A stretch of DNA of 64,000 nucleotides, taken from JARRLC01 sp050290865 (lineage in GTDB: Bacteria > Pseudomonadota > Alphaproteobacteria > Rhizobiales > Rhodomicrobiaceae). Within the stretch, counting starts at the first letter, position 1. Every line of letters starts with the position of its first letter. Below, in pieces: positions 52,831 to 61,124 of the stretch. The notes below the pieces were generated by a model. The model was not told where the DNA came from. It did no database searches and was given only the letters and a program-made list of their open reading frames with translations. Made by a program: the position numbers and the translations under genes. The stretch lies in the NCBI GenBank assembly GCA_050290865.1, contig JBNKIW010000008.1:1-64000 (forward strand). Direction: 5' to 3'.

Positions 52831-53299
52831 CGTGTCAACGATTAAGCTGGCCGGTTTTGCAAGGTTTTTGGGCAATACCGCCCCGCTGCGAGATGAACAC
52901 ATCGCATCCCGCAGTTGCGAAACATTGAATACGCCAGGGACAGAAAGAGTGCCGAGCCCGCGGAAAGACCTTGCCGCAGACCTCGCCAGCTCGCGATGCC
53001 GCCCCGGCGGATCGCGTGTCAGCTCATATGATAGCACCTCATCCGGGATTTGAAGTTGCGCGCACCGCAACAGATGGCCGCCCCTGCGTCTCCGCGTGAG
53101 GAAAAAAGGCGGACTCGCCACCGGATCGGGTGATCGCTCCGGCCCATTTTGATCCGTAAACGCTGCTTACTGTCTCCTTGTTACGCTGCAACTGTGCCGA
53201 TTCCAAGTCGATTAGCCACAATGAAGCGTTTCTTTCCCTCCATGCGCCGTATTCAGCACCGGCGGGGAGCAAGACAGACAGATCGGGGAACCGGGGGCG
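52831..53299. other. Intergenic region with no supported gene
   Basis: About 470 bases between the Zur-type box and a membrane protein gene. Short frames exist but none has a ribosome site, family motif or codon bias like its neighbours. No tRNA, hairpin or repeat stood out. A rightward promoter is possible but was not identified. Confidence 0.4.
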
Positions 53300-53893
53300 T
53301 CAGCGGCGCGATGCTTTCCGCAATCGCTGGAACGCCAGCAGATAGGCGATGAGCGCGCCGCCACTGAGGATGAAGACACCCGCCTGGTACTCCTCCATCA
53401 CCACGGCCAGCTCCCGGGGGGCGATGGCCCAATACCGGTCGGCGAGTTTCATGGATGCCATCATGACGATGGTGGCGAGGGTCGTTGGCAGGAAGGCCGC
53501 CACGATGGCCCGGCCCCATGAAAGGCGGTGACGCAGGCGCAGCCAGAGGCCGGTCCCGCCCCAGCCGGCGATGACACCGCCCAATGCCCCCGCGGCGAGC
53601 GCCTGCACGGGAACGAGGCTGAGATTTGCCCCCAGCTTGAGGCCTTGGGAGAGCCCGATCACGGTGAGAACGGTGGCGAGAAGCGCGGTGAACCAGACCC
53701 CGCGCTGGCCTGCCTTCTCCTGCTGGGGCGGTGCGCCACTGTCAGGCGGGGCGCCCCGGAAATCGGCGGTGAAGGGGTAGTCCTCGACCAGCGGCTGCGC
53801 CCCGGCAAGCGCGGGTGACGGCTCAAGGTTGGGGCGCGGCGAATGGCTTGCCGCCTCTGCTTCCTCTTGCTGCCGGACCATATCGGGATCCAT
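53300..53893 (-). CDS. Hypothetical membrane protein, four-helix, acidic N-terminus
   Basis: Protein of 197 residues. The first ~65 residues are soluble and rich in Glu and Pro (MDPDMVRQQEEAEAAS). Then four hydrophobic segments follow: GVWFTALLATVLTVIGLSQG, ALAAGALGGVIAGWGGTGLW, RAIVAAFLPTTLATIVMMAS and QAGVFILSGGALIAYLLAFQ. The tail is basic. I do not recognise a family. ATG 53893 is chosen for the GAGGA site and the codon style; upstream extension to 54004 looks non-coding. Confidence 0.6.
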   Translation of the reverse strand: MDPDMVRQQEEAEAASHSPRPNLEPSPALAGAQPLVEDYPFTADFRGAPPDSGAPPQQEKAGQRGVWFTALLATVLTVIGLSQGLKLGANLSLVPVQALAAGALGGVIAGWGGTGLWLRLRHRLSWGRAIVAAFLPTTLATIVMMASMKLADRYWAIAPRELAVVMEEYQAGVFILSGGALIAYLLAFQRLRKASRR

Positions 53894-54449
53894 GGCGGTT
53901 CCTCGGTTAAGCGGGATGACGGGCGGGACATGGCTCCACGGGCGGGAGGTTCCTGGGATTGCGAACCATCGCCAAGTCGGGAGAGCCAAAGCCCGCCGGG
54001 CCAAGCCAACACCTGCCGGCTCGCCGCAGCGAACCTGGCCACTCGCACAGCCGGAGGCGGGTCGGCCTCCTTTGCCGCACGTACCCTGACGAACAAGCCT
54101 TCCGAAAAGATATGCTGGATGCAGTCCGCTGCCAGCACACCCTCTCCGATGGAAATCCTACAAAGCCCCCGCGGCATACCGGGTCAGGATTTCCCGCAGG
54201 GCATATGCGGCGAAACTAGCGGCGTTTACGGGTAAATCAAGCCGCAAGACGCCGCCGGTGCAAGGAACGGTGATAACCGGCAGACAGGGCGGGGCGCGCC
54301 GCCGCGGAATTGGCGGGGATGGCGGGCCGGAGAACCGGTCTTGCGAATACAGCCCTTCGCCAGTTTCGCCCCCGGTTTGCTGCACGGCGCTCAAGCGAAC
54401 TCGCTTCGGAGAAGCTGGACTCGGATCAATGACCTGCCAGAGCATTTGA
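53894..54449. other. Intergenic region with no supported gene
   Basis: About 550 bases. Several open frames on both strands (the longest near 54158-54481, minus) lack family features, ribosome sites and typical codon choice. No RNA gene was recognised. The right end runs into the hairpin after the hydrolase gene. Confidence 0.4.
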
Positions 54450-54502
54450 CCGCTAAGAAATCCCGTGAGCGCCTGCGGCAAGGGGGCGGGATTTCTTGGC
54501 GG
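54450..54502 (-). terminator. Long hairpin after the alpha/beta hydrolase gene
   Basis: Arms CCGCTAAGAAATCCCG (54450-54465) and CGGGATTTCTTGGCGG (54487-54502) pair over 16 bases with one G-T pair and a 21-base loop. It starts six bases after the hydrolase stop (minus strand). It lacks a T-run but is the strongest stem seen in the window. Confidence 0.65.
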
Positions 54503-54507
54503 GCGTC

Positions 54508-55230
54508 CTAATCTTCTTCCTTCCGGATTTCCTTTTCTTTCTCTTTCTCTTTCTCTTTCCGGGCCTTGCTGGGTGCGGGAAGCTTGCGCGACGGATCGAG
54601 CCGCTGGTCGAGATAGTCGTCGACCGAGAACATCAGATCATCGACCTTGTCCTCGAAGAAATGGTTGGCGCCAGGGACGGTTTCGTGGTTGATGATGATG
54701 CCTTTCTGGGTTTTCAGCTTCTCCACCAGCGTTTTGACCGATTCGGGCGGTACGACGCGGTCGTCCTGTCCGTTGATCATCAGTCCGGACGAAGGACAGG
54801 GCGCCAGGAAGCTGAAATCGTAAAGATTCGCCGGGGGCGCCACAGCGACGAAGCCGTCGATTTCCGGGCGGCGCATCAAGAGCTGCATACCGATCCACGA
54901 GCCGAAGGACACGCCCGCGATCCAGCAGGAGCGTGCATCCGGGTTGTAGATCTGCAGCCAGTCGAGCGCGGTCGCGGCATCCGACAGCTCTCCCGGTCCG
55001 TTGTCGAAAAGGCCCTGGCTCCGGCCCACGCCGCGGAAATTGAACCTGAGAACCGAGAAGCCGCGCTTCACGAACGAATAGTAGAGGTGGTAGACGATCT
55101 GATTATTCATCGTGCCACCGAACTGCGGATGAGGGTGTAGAATGACGGCAATCGGCGCGAAATTGGCGGCTTCGTGATGGTAGCGCGCCTCGATGCGTCC
55201 GGCAGGGCCGTTAATGATGACTTCGGGCAT
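54508..55230 (-). CDS. Alpha/beta hydrolase with Lys-Glu repeat tail
   Basis: Protein of 240 residues of the small dienelactone-hydrolase-like/YcjY-type group. Segments: AVILHPHPQFGGTMNNQIVY, LRFNFRGVGRSQGLFDNG, nucleophile elbow WIAGVSFGSWIGMQ (Ser in GVSFG), Asp in INGQDDRVVPP and His in PGANHFF. The last ~25 residues are charged, with alternating Lys-Glu pairs coded by a hexanucleotide repeat. That tail is outside the fold and could vary in length. Substrate unknown. Confidence 0.85.
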   Translation of the reverse strand: MPEVIINGPAGRIEARYHHEAANFAPIAVILHPHPQFGGTMNNQIVYHLYYSFVKRGFSVLRFNFRGVGRSQGLFDNGPGELSDAATALDWLQIYNPDARSCWIAGVSFGSWIGMQLLMRRPEIDGFVAVAPPANLYDFSFLAPCPSSGLMINGQDDRVVPPESVKTLVEKLKTQKGIIINHETVPGANHFFEDKVDDLMFSVDDYLDQRLDPSRKLPAPSKARKEKEKEKEKEIRKEED

Positions 55231-55332
55231 GATCCTTGAACTTTTCGGTAAGGTGTGTCAGCCGGTGCGGCAAATGGCGTCTTGCGGTAGCCCGCCGCAT
55301 AAGGGAACCAACGGCAAATCGCCGCGGAGAAC

Positions 55333-55361
55333 TTGACTCCAGTTGTCGGGATTACTATACA
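55333..55361 (+). promoter_or_regulatory. Sigma-70-type promoter of the suf operon with possible IscR site
   Basis: TTGACT (55333-55338) and TATACA (55356-55361) are separated by exactly 17 bases, a near-consensus promoter. TTGACT and the downstream TTGTCGG form a loose inverted pattern like the type 1 IscR site (YYGACT ... AGTCRR), which would place a repressor over the promoter. The iscR start is 135 bases further on. Confidence 0.65.
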
Positions 55362-55376
55362 TCATCGGTTACGGAT

Positions 55377-55393
55377 TTTAGATTTATTCGAAG
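55377..55393 (+). promoter_or_regulatory. Weak iron-control-element (ICE/Irr-like) match
   Basis: TTTAGAT-TTA-TTCGAAG matches the rhizobial ICE TTTAGAA-N3-TTCTAAA at 11 of 14 fixed positions and lies just after the -10 box. Irr is known to act on suf genes in relatives. The match is imperfect. Confidence 0.3.
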
Positions 55394-55495
55394 CAGTCGG
55401 CCGGAGCTACCGGCGCGTGCCCTCAATAGCACAACTGCCCGCGCGACTCGCAAGCCGAAACCGCACGGGTGGCCTCTGGGAAAGGCAAGAAGGCA

Positions 55496-55981
55496 ATGCA
55501 ACTCAGCACCAAAGGCCGTTACGCCGTCGTTGCGATGGTCGAACTGGCGGGGCATGGCCCCGCTTCGTCGATGCCTCTCAGTTCTATAGCGGAACGCCAG
55601 CAGATTTCCACGGCCTATCTCGAACAACTGTTCATGAGGCTGAGACGCGCCGGGCTCGTCAAGGCTGTGCGCGGTCCGAAAGGCGGCTACCGGCTGGCGC
55701 GCCATCCTTCGGAGATTACCATCGCCGAAATCATGACGGCGGCGGATGAGCAGGTGCGCATGAACCGCTGCTCGCCCGAGGACAAGGAATTCTGCCTGGG
55801 CACGCGGCCCTGCGCGGCGCATGAGCTGTGGCAGGCGCTCCAGGCGCATATCGCCGGCTTCCTGGAAGGGGTGACGCTGCAGGATGTGCTCGACGGCAGC
55901 ATCGCCGGGCACAACGGTGCGGTGAAATTGACCGGCACGATGCCGGACGCCGCTCACTCTCGCGAGGACTGGACAAGGTAG
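55496..55981 (+). CDS. iscR: Rrf2-family Fe-S regulator IscR
   Basis: Regulator of 161 residues, first gene of the suf operon. Winged helix: MQLSTKGRYAVVAMVELAGH, IAERQQISTAYLEQLFMRLR and VRGPKGGYRLARHPSEITIA. Three cysteines (RCSPEDKEFCLGTRPCAA) give C-x7-C-x5-C, so a cluster can be held, although E. coli IscR has C-x5-C-x5-C. It should sense Fe-S status and control its own operon. The stop is two bases before the desulfurase start. Confidence 0.92.
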   Translation: MQLSTKGRYAVVAMVELAGHGPASSMPLSSIAERQQISTAYLEQLFMRLRRAGLVKAVRGPKGGYRLARHPSEITIAEIMTAADEQVRMNRCSPEDKEFCLGTRPCAAHELWQALQAHIAGFLEGVTLQDVLDGSIAGHNGAVKLTGTMPDAAHSREDWTR

Positions 55982-55983
55982 GC

Positions 55984-57147
55984 ATGACGCCGAGGGCTTA
56001 TCTCGACCACAATGCGACGTCGCCGCTCCGGCCCGAGGCCCGGGACGCGATGGTGGCGGCGCTCGGTCTCGCGGGCAATGCCTCCTCCGTGCATGCGGAG
56101 GGACGGCGGGCGCGGGCGGCGGTCGAGACGGCCCGGGAACAGGTGGCGGCGCTCGTGGCCTGCGAGCCGCGGCAGGTGGTGTTCACCAGCGGCGGCACCG
56201 AGGCGAATGTCATGGCGCTGTCGCCCGCGTGGTTCGGCGGGGAGGCCAGGCCACGGCTTTTCCTTCCGGCGGTGGAGCATCCCTCCGTCCTCGGCGGCGG
56301 GCAGTTTGCCGCGGAGGATATTGAGAGGCTGCCCGTACGGCCCGATGGCGTCGTGGATCTGGATGAGGCGCAGGCCCGTTTCGCGGCATGGCGCGCGATT
56401 TCCGGCGGTGCGCCGTTCATGGTGTCGCTGATGCTGGCCAACAATGAAACCGGCGCGGTGCAGCCGGTGGCGGCGATGGCGGCGCTTGCCGGGGAGATGG
56501 GCGGCCTCCTACATACGGATGCCGTGCAGGCCGCGGGGCGGATCGCGGTCGAGGCGGGTGCGCTGGGTGCCGCTCTGCTGACGCTCTCGGCGCATAAATT
56601 CGGTGGCCCGAAGGGAGCGGGCGCGCTCATTGTATCTCGCGAGGATCTGCCGGTCGCGCCACTCCTGAAAGGCGGCGGCCAGGAGCGGGGCTATCGCGGC
56701 GGTACGGAAAACGTCGCGGCGATTGCCGGTTTTGGGGCGGCCGCAGAAACGGCGCTGCGCGACCTTGCCGCCCCGGCCAGAGTGGCGGAACTGCGCGAGG
56801 CGATGGAAAACGAGATCGGGAACGCCGCGCCGGATGCGGTGGTTTTCGCGGGAGAGACGGAACGCCTGCCGAATACGAGCTGTTTCGCGGTTCCCGGCAT
56901 GCAGGCGGAAACGCTGGTCATCGCCCTCGATCTGGCGGGCGTGGCCGTCAGCGCCGGCTCGGCGTGCTCGTCCGGCAAGGTCGGGCGCAGCCATGTACTT
57001 GACGCGATGGGCGTCGTCCCCGACCTGGGAAAGGCGGCCATCCGCATCAGCCTGGGGTGGAATACGATGACTGCGGATGTCGAACGGTTTCTCGGCGCCT
57101 GGAAGGCGGTCTACGATAAGTTCGCCGCGCGCCGCGCTGCGGCCTGA
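55984..57147 (+). CDS. Cysteine desulfurase, NifS/IscS type
   Basis: PLP enzyme of 387 residues, class V group I, that strips sulfur from cysteine. AYLDHNATSPLRPEARDAMV opens the fold, FTSGGTEANVMAL binds PLP, the Schiff-base lysine is in LSAHKFGGPKGAG, and the active Cys is in SAGSACSSGKVGRSH on the long flexible loop typical of NifS/IscS, unlike the SufS further on. It is the first of two desulfurases in the operon. Confidence 0.93.
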   Translation: MTPRAYLDHNATSPLRPEARDAMVAALGLAGNASSVHAEGRRARAAVETAREQVAALVACEPRQVVFTSGGTEANVMALSPAWFGGEARPRLFLPAVEHPSVLGGGQFAAEDIERLPVRPDGVVDLDEAQARFAAWRAISGGAPFMVSLMLANNETGAVQPVAAMAALAGEMGGLLHTDAVQAAGRIAVEAGALGAALLTLSAHKFGGPKGAGALIVSREDLPVAPLLKGGGQERGYRGGTENVAAIAGFGAAAETALRDLAAPARVAELREAMENEIGNAAPDAVVFAGETERLPNTSCFAVPGMQAETLVIALDLAGVAVSAGSACSSGKVGRSHVLDAMGVVPDLGKAAIRISLGWNTMTADVERFLGAWKAVYDKFAARRAAA

Positions 57148-57160
57148 TGGAGAGGTGGGA

Positions 57161-58630
57161 ATGAGCACGGATGCCGGGACGGTCGCCCGCGTCAGCGAGA
57201 TCGACGTCGATAAGTACAAATACGGCTTCACCACCGATATCGAGTCGGAAAAGGCGCCCAAAGGCCTGAATGAGGACATCGTCCGCTTCATCTCGGCCAA
57301 GAAGGGCGAGCCGGAGTGGCTCCTGGAGTGGCGGTTGGAGGCGTTCCGGCGCTGGCTGACCATGACCGAGCCGACCTGGGCGAAGGTGCGTTACCCGAAG
57401 ATCGACTTCCAGGATCTGTACTACTACGCGGCGCCGAAAGCGAGCGAGGGGCCGAAGAGCCTGGACGAGGTCGATCCGGAACTGCTCCGCACCTATGAGC
57501 GCCTCGGTATCCCGCTGAAGGAGCAGGAGCTGCTCGCGGGCGTGCAGGGCTCGAAGGTGGCGGTGGACGCGGTCTTCGACAGCGTGTCCGTGGTCACCAC
57601 CTTCAAGGCGGAACTGAAGAAAGCGGGGGTCATCTTCTGTCCGATCTCGGAGGCCGTGCGCGACTATCCCGATCTGGTGCGCAAATATCTCGGCTCGGTC
57701 GTCCCCACCTCGGACAATTACTACGCCACGCTGAATTCCGCCGTGTTTTCCGACGGCTCCTTCGTCTATGTGCCCGAAGGCGTGCGCTGTCCGATGGAGC
57801 TGTCCACCTATTTCCGCATCAACGAGCGGCAGACGGGGCAGTTCGAGCGGACGCTGATCATCGCCGACAAGGGCTCCTACGTCAGCTATCTCGAAGGCTG
57901 CACGGCGCCGCAGCGGGACGAGAACCAGCTTCACGCGGCGGTTGTCGAACTGGTGGCGTTCGATGACGCCGAGATCAAATATTCGACGGTTCAGAACTGG
58001 TATCCCGGTGATGCGGACGGCAAGGGCGGCATTTACAATTTCGTCACCAAGCGTGGCGATTGCCGGGGCCGGAACGCGAAGATTTCCTGGACGCAGGTCG
58101 AGACTGGCTCGGCGATCACCTGGAAATATCCGAGCTGCGTGCTGCGCGGCGACGGCTCACGTGGCGAGTTCTACTCCATCGCCATCTCGAACGGCTGGCA
58201 GCAGGTGGACAGCGGCACGAAGATGATCCATCTCGGGCGGAACACCTCCAGCCGGATCATCTCGAAAGGCATCTCGGCCGGCCATTCGCAGAACACCTAT
58301 CGCGGGCTGGTCTCGGCGCACCGGAAGGCGGCGGGCGCGCGCAATTTCACGCAATGCGACAGCCTCCTGATCGGCGATAAATGCGGCGCCCACACCGTGC
58401 CCTATCTGGAGGCGAAGAACGCGAGCGCCCAGTTCGAGCACGAGGCGACAACGTCGAAGATATCGGACGAGCAGCTCTTTTACGCGATGTCGCGCGGGCT
58501 GTCGGCGGAAGAGGCGGTGGCGCTGATCGTCAACGGCTTCGTCCGCGATGTGCTGCAGCAACTGCCGATGGAGTTCCTCGCCGAGACGCAGAAATTGATC
58601 GGCATTTCGCTGGACGGGTCGGTGGGATGA
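57161..58630 (+). CDS. sufB: Fe-S scaffold subunit SufB
   Basis: Scaffold protein of 489 residues. Typical SufB text: TTDIESEKAPKGLNEDIVRF, EPEWLLEWRLEAFRRWL, YVPEGVRCPMELSTYFRIN, YLEGCTAPQRDENQLHAA and the C-terminal KCGAHTVPYLEAKNASAQFE. The Cys and Glu residues needed for cluster assembly are present. GAGGTGGG precedes the ATG at 57161, and the stop is 30 bases before sufC. Confidence 0.97.
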   Translation: MSTDAGTVARVSEIDVDKYKYGFTTDIESEKAPKGLNEDIVRFISAKKGEPEWLLEWRLEAFRRWLTMTEPTWAKVRYPKIDFQDLYYYAAPKASEGPKSLDEVDPELLRTYERLGIPLKEQELLAGVQGSKVAVDAVFDSVSVVTTFKAELKKAGVIFCPISEAVRDYPDLVRKYLGSVVPTSDNYYATLNSAVFSDGSFVYVPEGVRCPMELSTYFRINERQTGQFERTLIIADKGSYVSYLEGCTAPQRDENQLHAAVVELVAFDDAEIKYSTVQNWYPGDADGKGGIYNFVTKRGDCRGRNAKISWTQVETGSAITWKYPSCVLRGDGSRGEFYSIAISNGWQQVDSGTKMIHLGRNTSSRIISKGISAGHSQNTYRGLVSAHRKAAGARNFTQCDSLLIGDKCGAHTVPYLEAKNASAQFEHEATTSKISDEQLFYAMSRGLSAEEAVALIVNGFVRDVLQQLPMEFLAETQKLIGISLDGSVG

Positions 58631-58660
58631 CGGGCGGAGTGGCGGAATTGGGAAACATAG

Positions 58661-59410
58661 ATGCTTGAAATCAGAAATCTCCACGCCGGAACGGCGGACA
58701 GGCAGATCCTTCGCGGCCTCGATCTGAGGGTGCCCAAGGGCGAAGTGCATGCCATCATGGGGCCGAACGGCACCGGCAAGTCCACGCTGTCCTACATCCT
58801 CGCGGGCAAGCCCGGCTATGACGTGAGCGAAGGGACCATCACCTGGAACGGCCAGAATCTCCTGGATATGGAGCCGGACGAGCGTGCGCGTGCGGGCGTG
58901 TTCCTCGCCTTTCAGTACCCGATGGAAATCCCCGGCGTCGCCTCGCTCACCTTCCTGCGCACCGCTCTCAACGCGCAGCGCAGGGGCCGCGGGGAGGCGG
59001 AGATCACGACCCCCGATTTCATGCGGCTGGTGAAGGAGCGGGCGGGTGCGCTCGGCATATCCATGGACATGCTGAAGCGGCCGCTCAATGTCGGTTTCTC
59101 GGGTGGAGAGAAGAAGCGGCTGGAGACGCTGCAGATGTCCATCTTCGAGCCGACGCTCTGCGTCCTCGACGAGACGGATAGCGGCCTGGACATCGACGCC
59201 GTGCGCGTGGTGTCGGACGGCGTGAACCGGCTGCGGTCGCCGGAGCGGGCGTTTCTGCTGATCACCCATTATCAGCGGCTTCTGAATTACATCGTGCCGG
59301 ACAAGGTTCACGTGATGGCGGGCGGACGCATCGTGCGCTCGGGCGACAAGGACCTGGCGCTGGAACTGGAAAAATCGGGTTACGCCGAATACGACGCGGA
59401 TGCCGCATGA
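58661..59410 (+). CDS. sufC: Fe-S assembly ATPase SufC
   Basis: ABC-type ATPase of 249 residues. Walker A GPNGTGKSTLSYIL, signature FSGGEKKRLETLQM, Walker B CVLDETDSGLDIDAV and the SufC-specific AFQYPMEIPGVASLTFLR. It drives SufBCD assembly of clusters. The stop overlaps the sufD start (ATGA). Confidence 0.97.
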   Translation: MLEIRNLHAGTADRQILRGLDLRVPKGEVHAIMGPNGTGKSTLSYILAGKPGYDVSEGTITWNGQNLLDMEPDERARAGVFLAFQYPMEIPGVASLTFLRTALNAQRRGRGEAEITTPDFMRLVKERAGALGISMDMLKRPLNVGFSGGEKKRLETLQMSIFEPTLCVLDETDSGLDIDAVRVVSDGVNRLRSPERAFLLITHYQRLLNYIVPDKVHVMAGGRIVRSGDKDLALELEKSGYAEYDADAA

Positions 59411-60753
59411 GCGAGGCGCCCATGGAAACGCAGACCGCAACTTCACAGGCAGCAGCGGCGCGTCCGAAGGACGCCGTGGCGCGGCTGGCCGGGCAATACA
59501 GGGATGTGGCGGATCGCCTGCCCGGCGCGTCTTCCGCCGAGGTGAGGGCGTGGCGCGAGGCGGCGCTGGAGGCGGCGGTCGCCCAGGGCATGCCGCACCG
59601 GCGCATCGAGGCATGGAAATTCACCGATCTGCGCTCGCTCGTCTCCGATTTCTCAGCGCCGGCGGTGAGTGAGGCGGAGGCCGGGGCGCTTCCCGATTTC
59701 ACGCTCGGTGGCGCGCTGAGCGACGCTTACACGGCGGTTTTCGTCAATGGCCGGTTCGATGCCGCCCGGTCGAGCGTGCAGAACGCGGCGGGCGTCGTGT
59801 TCACAACGCTGGCGGATGATCTCGTTGACCCGGAAACGGTCGCCCAGGGCTTCGACGCCACACCGGCCTCCGGCGGGCAATTCATCGACGCCATCAGCAC
59901 CGCCTTCGCCTCGGGCGGTGTGTCGATCTCCATTCAGAGCGGCGTGAAACTGGACAAGCCCCTGCATATCGTGTCCCTCACCACCGCCAGCGAAGGGGCA
60001 CTCTATGCGGCACGGGACACCATCGCGGTCCTCGACGACGCGGAACTGACGCTGGTCGAGAGCCACATCTCCACGGGTGCCCACCAGAGTTTCAGCAGCA
60101 GCCGTATGACCATCGGCCGCGGCGCGAAAGTGAAGCATCTGCGGCTCGTTCGCGGCGGCGCAGGCTTGCAGCTCGGCAGCGCTGCCGTCAGCCTTCTGCA
60201 TGGCGCGGAATATGATGCCGTGCACCTCGTGGAAGGCGGCGCGCTGACCCGCTACGAGGCCAATATCGCCTTCACCGCGAGCGGCGGCCGCGCGCATTTC
60301 AACGGCGGCATGCTGCTCCGCGGACGCGAGCACGGCGACTTCACGCTCACTGTCGACCATGCCGCTCCCGCCTGCGAGAGCCGCGAATTTGTGCGCGCGG
60401 TGCTCGATGGCGAGGCGCGCGGCGTGTTCCAGGGCAAGGCGATCGTGCAGCCGGGCGCGCAGAAGACCGACGGCCATCAGCTCGCCAGCGGGTTGCTCCT
60501 GTCGGAGACCGCGGAATTCGACGCCAAGCCGGAGCTGGAAATCTACGCCGATGACGTGAAATGCGGCCACGGCGCCACATCCGGCGAACTGGACGAGGAG
60601 GCGTTGTTCTATCTCCGCTCCCGCGGGCTTGCCGAGGATGAGGCAAGATCGCTGCTAATCCTTGCATTTATCGGGGAAATCACCGAGCAGATAGAGGATG
60701 AGCGTGTGCGTGAGGCAATAACGACGCGGGTGTCGCGCTGGCTGACGGGCTGA
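59407..60753 (+). CDS. sufD: Fe-S assembly subunit SufD
   Basis: SufB-like scaffold partner of 448 residues. WKFTDLRSLVSDFSAP near residue 70 is the SufD N-terminal motif; the beta-helix core includes FVRAVLDGEARGVFQGKAIV and the end holds VKCGHGATSGELDEEALFYL, with the catalytic-type His and Cys. The start overlaps sufC; an ATG at 59422 is an alternative. Confidence 0.96.
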   Translation: MSEAPMETQTATSQAAAARPKDAVARLAGQYRDVADRLPGASSAEVRAWREAALEAAVAQGMPHRRIEAWKFTDLRSLVSDFSAPAVSEAEAGALPDFTLGGALSDAYTAVFVNGRFDAARSSVQNAAGVVFTTLADDLVDPETVAQGFDATPASGGQFIDAISTAFASGGVSISIQSGVKLDKPLHIVSLTTASEGALYAARDTIAVLDDAELTLVESHISTGAHQSFSSSRMTIGRGAKVKHLRLVRGGAGLQLGSAAVSLLHGAEYDAVHLVEGGALTRYEANIAFTASGGRAHFNGGMLLRGREHGDFTLTVDHAAPACESREFVRAVLDGEARGVFQGKAIVQPGAQKTDGHQLASGLLLSETAEFDAKPELEIYADDVKCGHGATSGELDEEALFYLRSRGLAEDEARSLLILAFIGEITEQIEDERVREAITTRVSRWLTG

Positions 60754-60779
60754 CGCGCCCCGGAGCAGAGGCGATTTCC

Positions 60780-61115
60780 ATGGCTCAAGCACAATCCTGC
60801 CCTGAACTTTCGGTCGATGAAGTGGCCGAGCTGATCGCGCGGAAGGAGGCCGTGCTGATCGACGTCAATCCGCGCCGCCGCTGGGCGAGCGGTCATCTGC
60901 CGGGCGCGATCAATCTCGATCCCGGCGAGTATAGGGAGGCAGACCTGCCGGAGGACAAGAACACGACGCTGGTCTTCTACTGCTCCGACACCGATTGCGG
61001 GACGAGCCGCTATGCCGCGCGGAAGGCGGGGCGTTTCGGATATGCGCATGTGTTCGTCATGCCGGCGGGGTTGCGCGGATGGCTGGCAGCGCGCCATCCC
61101 GCGGAAGCGCTTTAG
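60780..61115 (+). CDS. Rhodanese-like domain protein in the suf operon
   Basis: Single-domain rhodanese-fold protein of 111 residues: LIDVNPRRRWASGHLPGAIN and the active loop YCSDTDCGTSRYAARKAGRF with Cys68 and Cys73 (either may carry persulfide). It lies between sufD and sufS, so sulfur shuttling between desulfurase and scaffold is a reasonable inference; sufE is absent from the operon. Confidence 0.85.
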   Translation: MAQAQSCPELSVDEVAELIARKEAVLIDVNPRRRWASGHLPGAINLDPGEYREADLPEDKNTTLVFYCSDTDCGTSRYAARKAGRFGYAHVFVMPAGLRGWLAARHPAEAL

Positions 61116-61124
61116 GAGAGGTTA

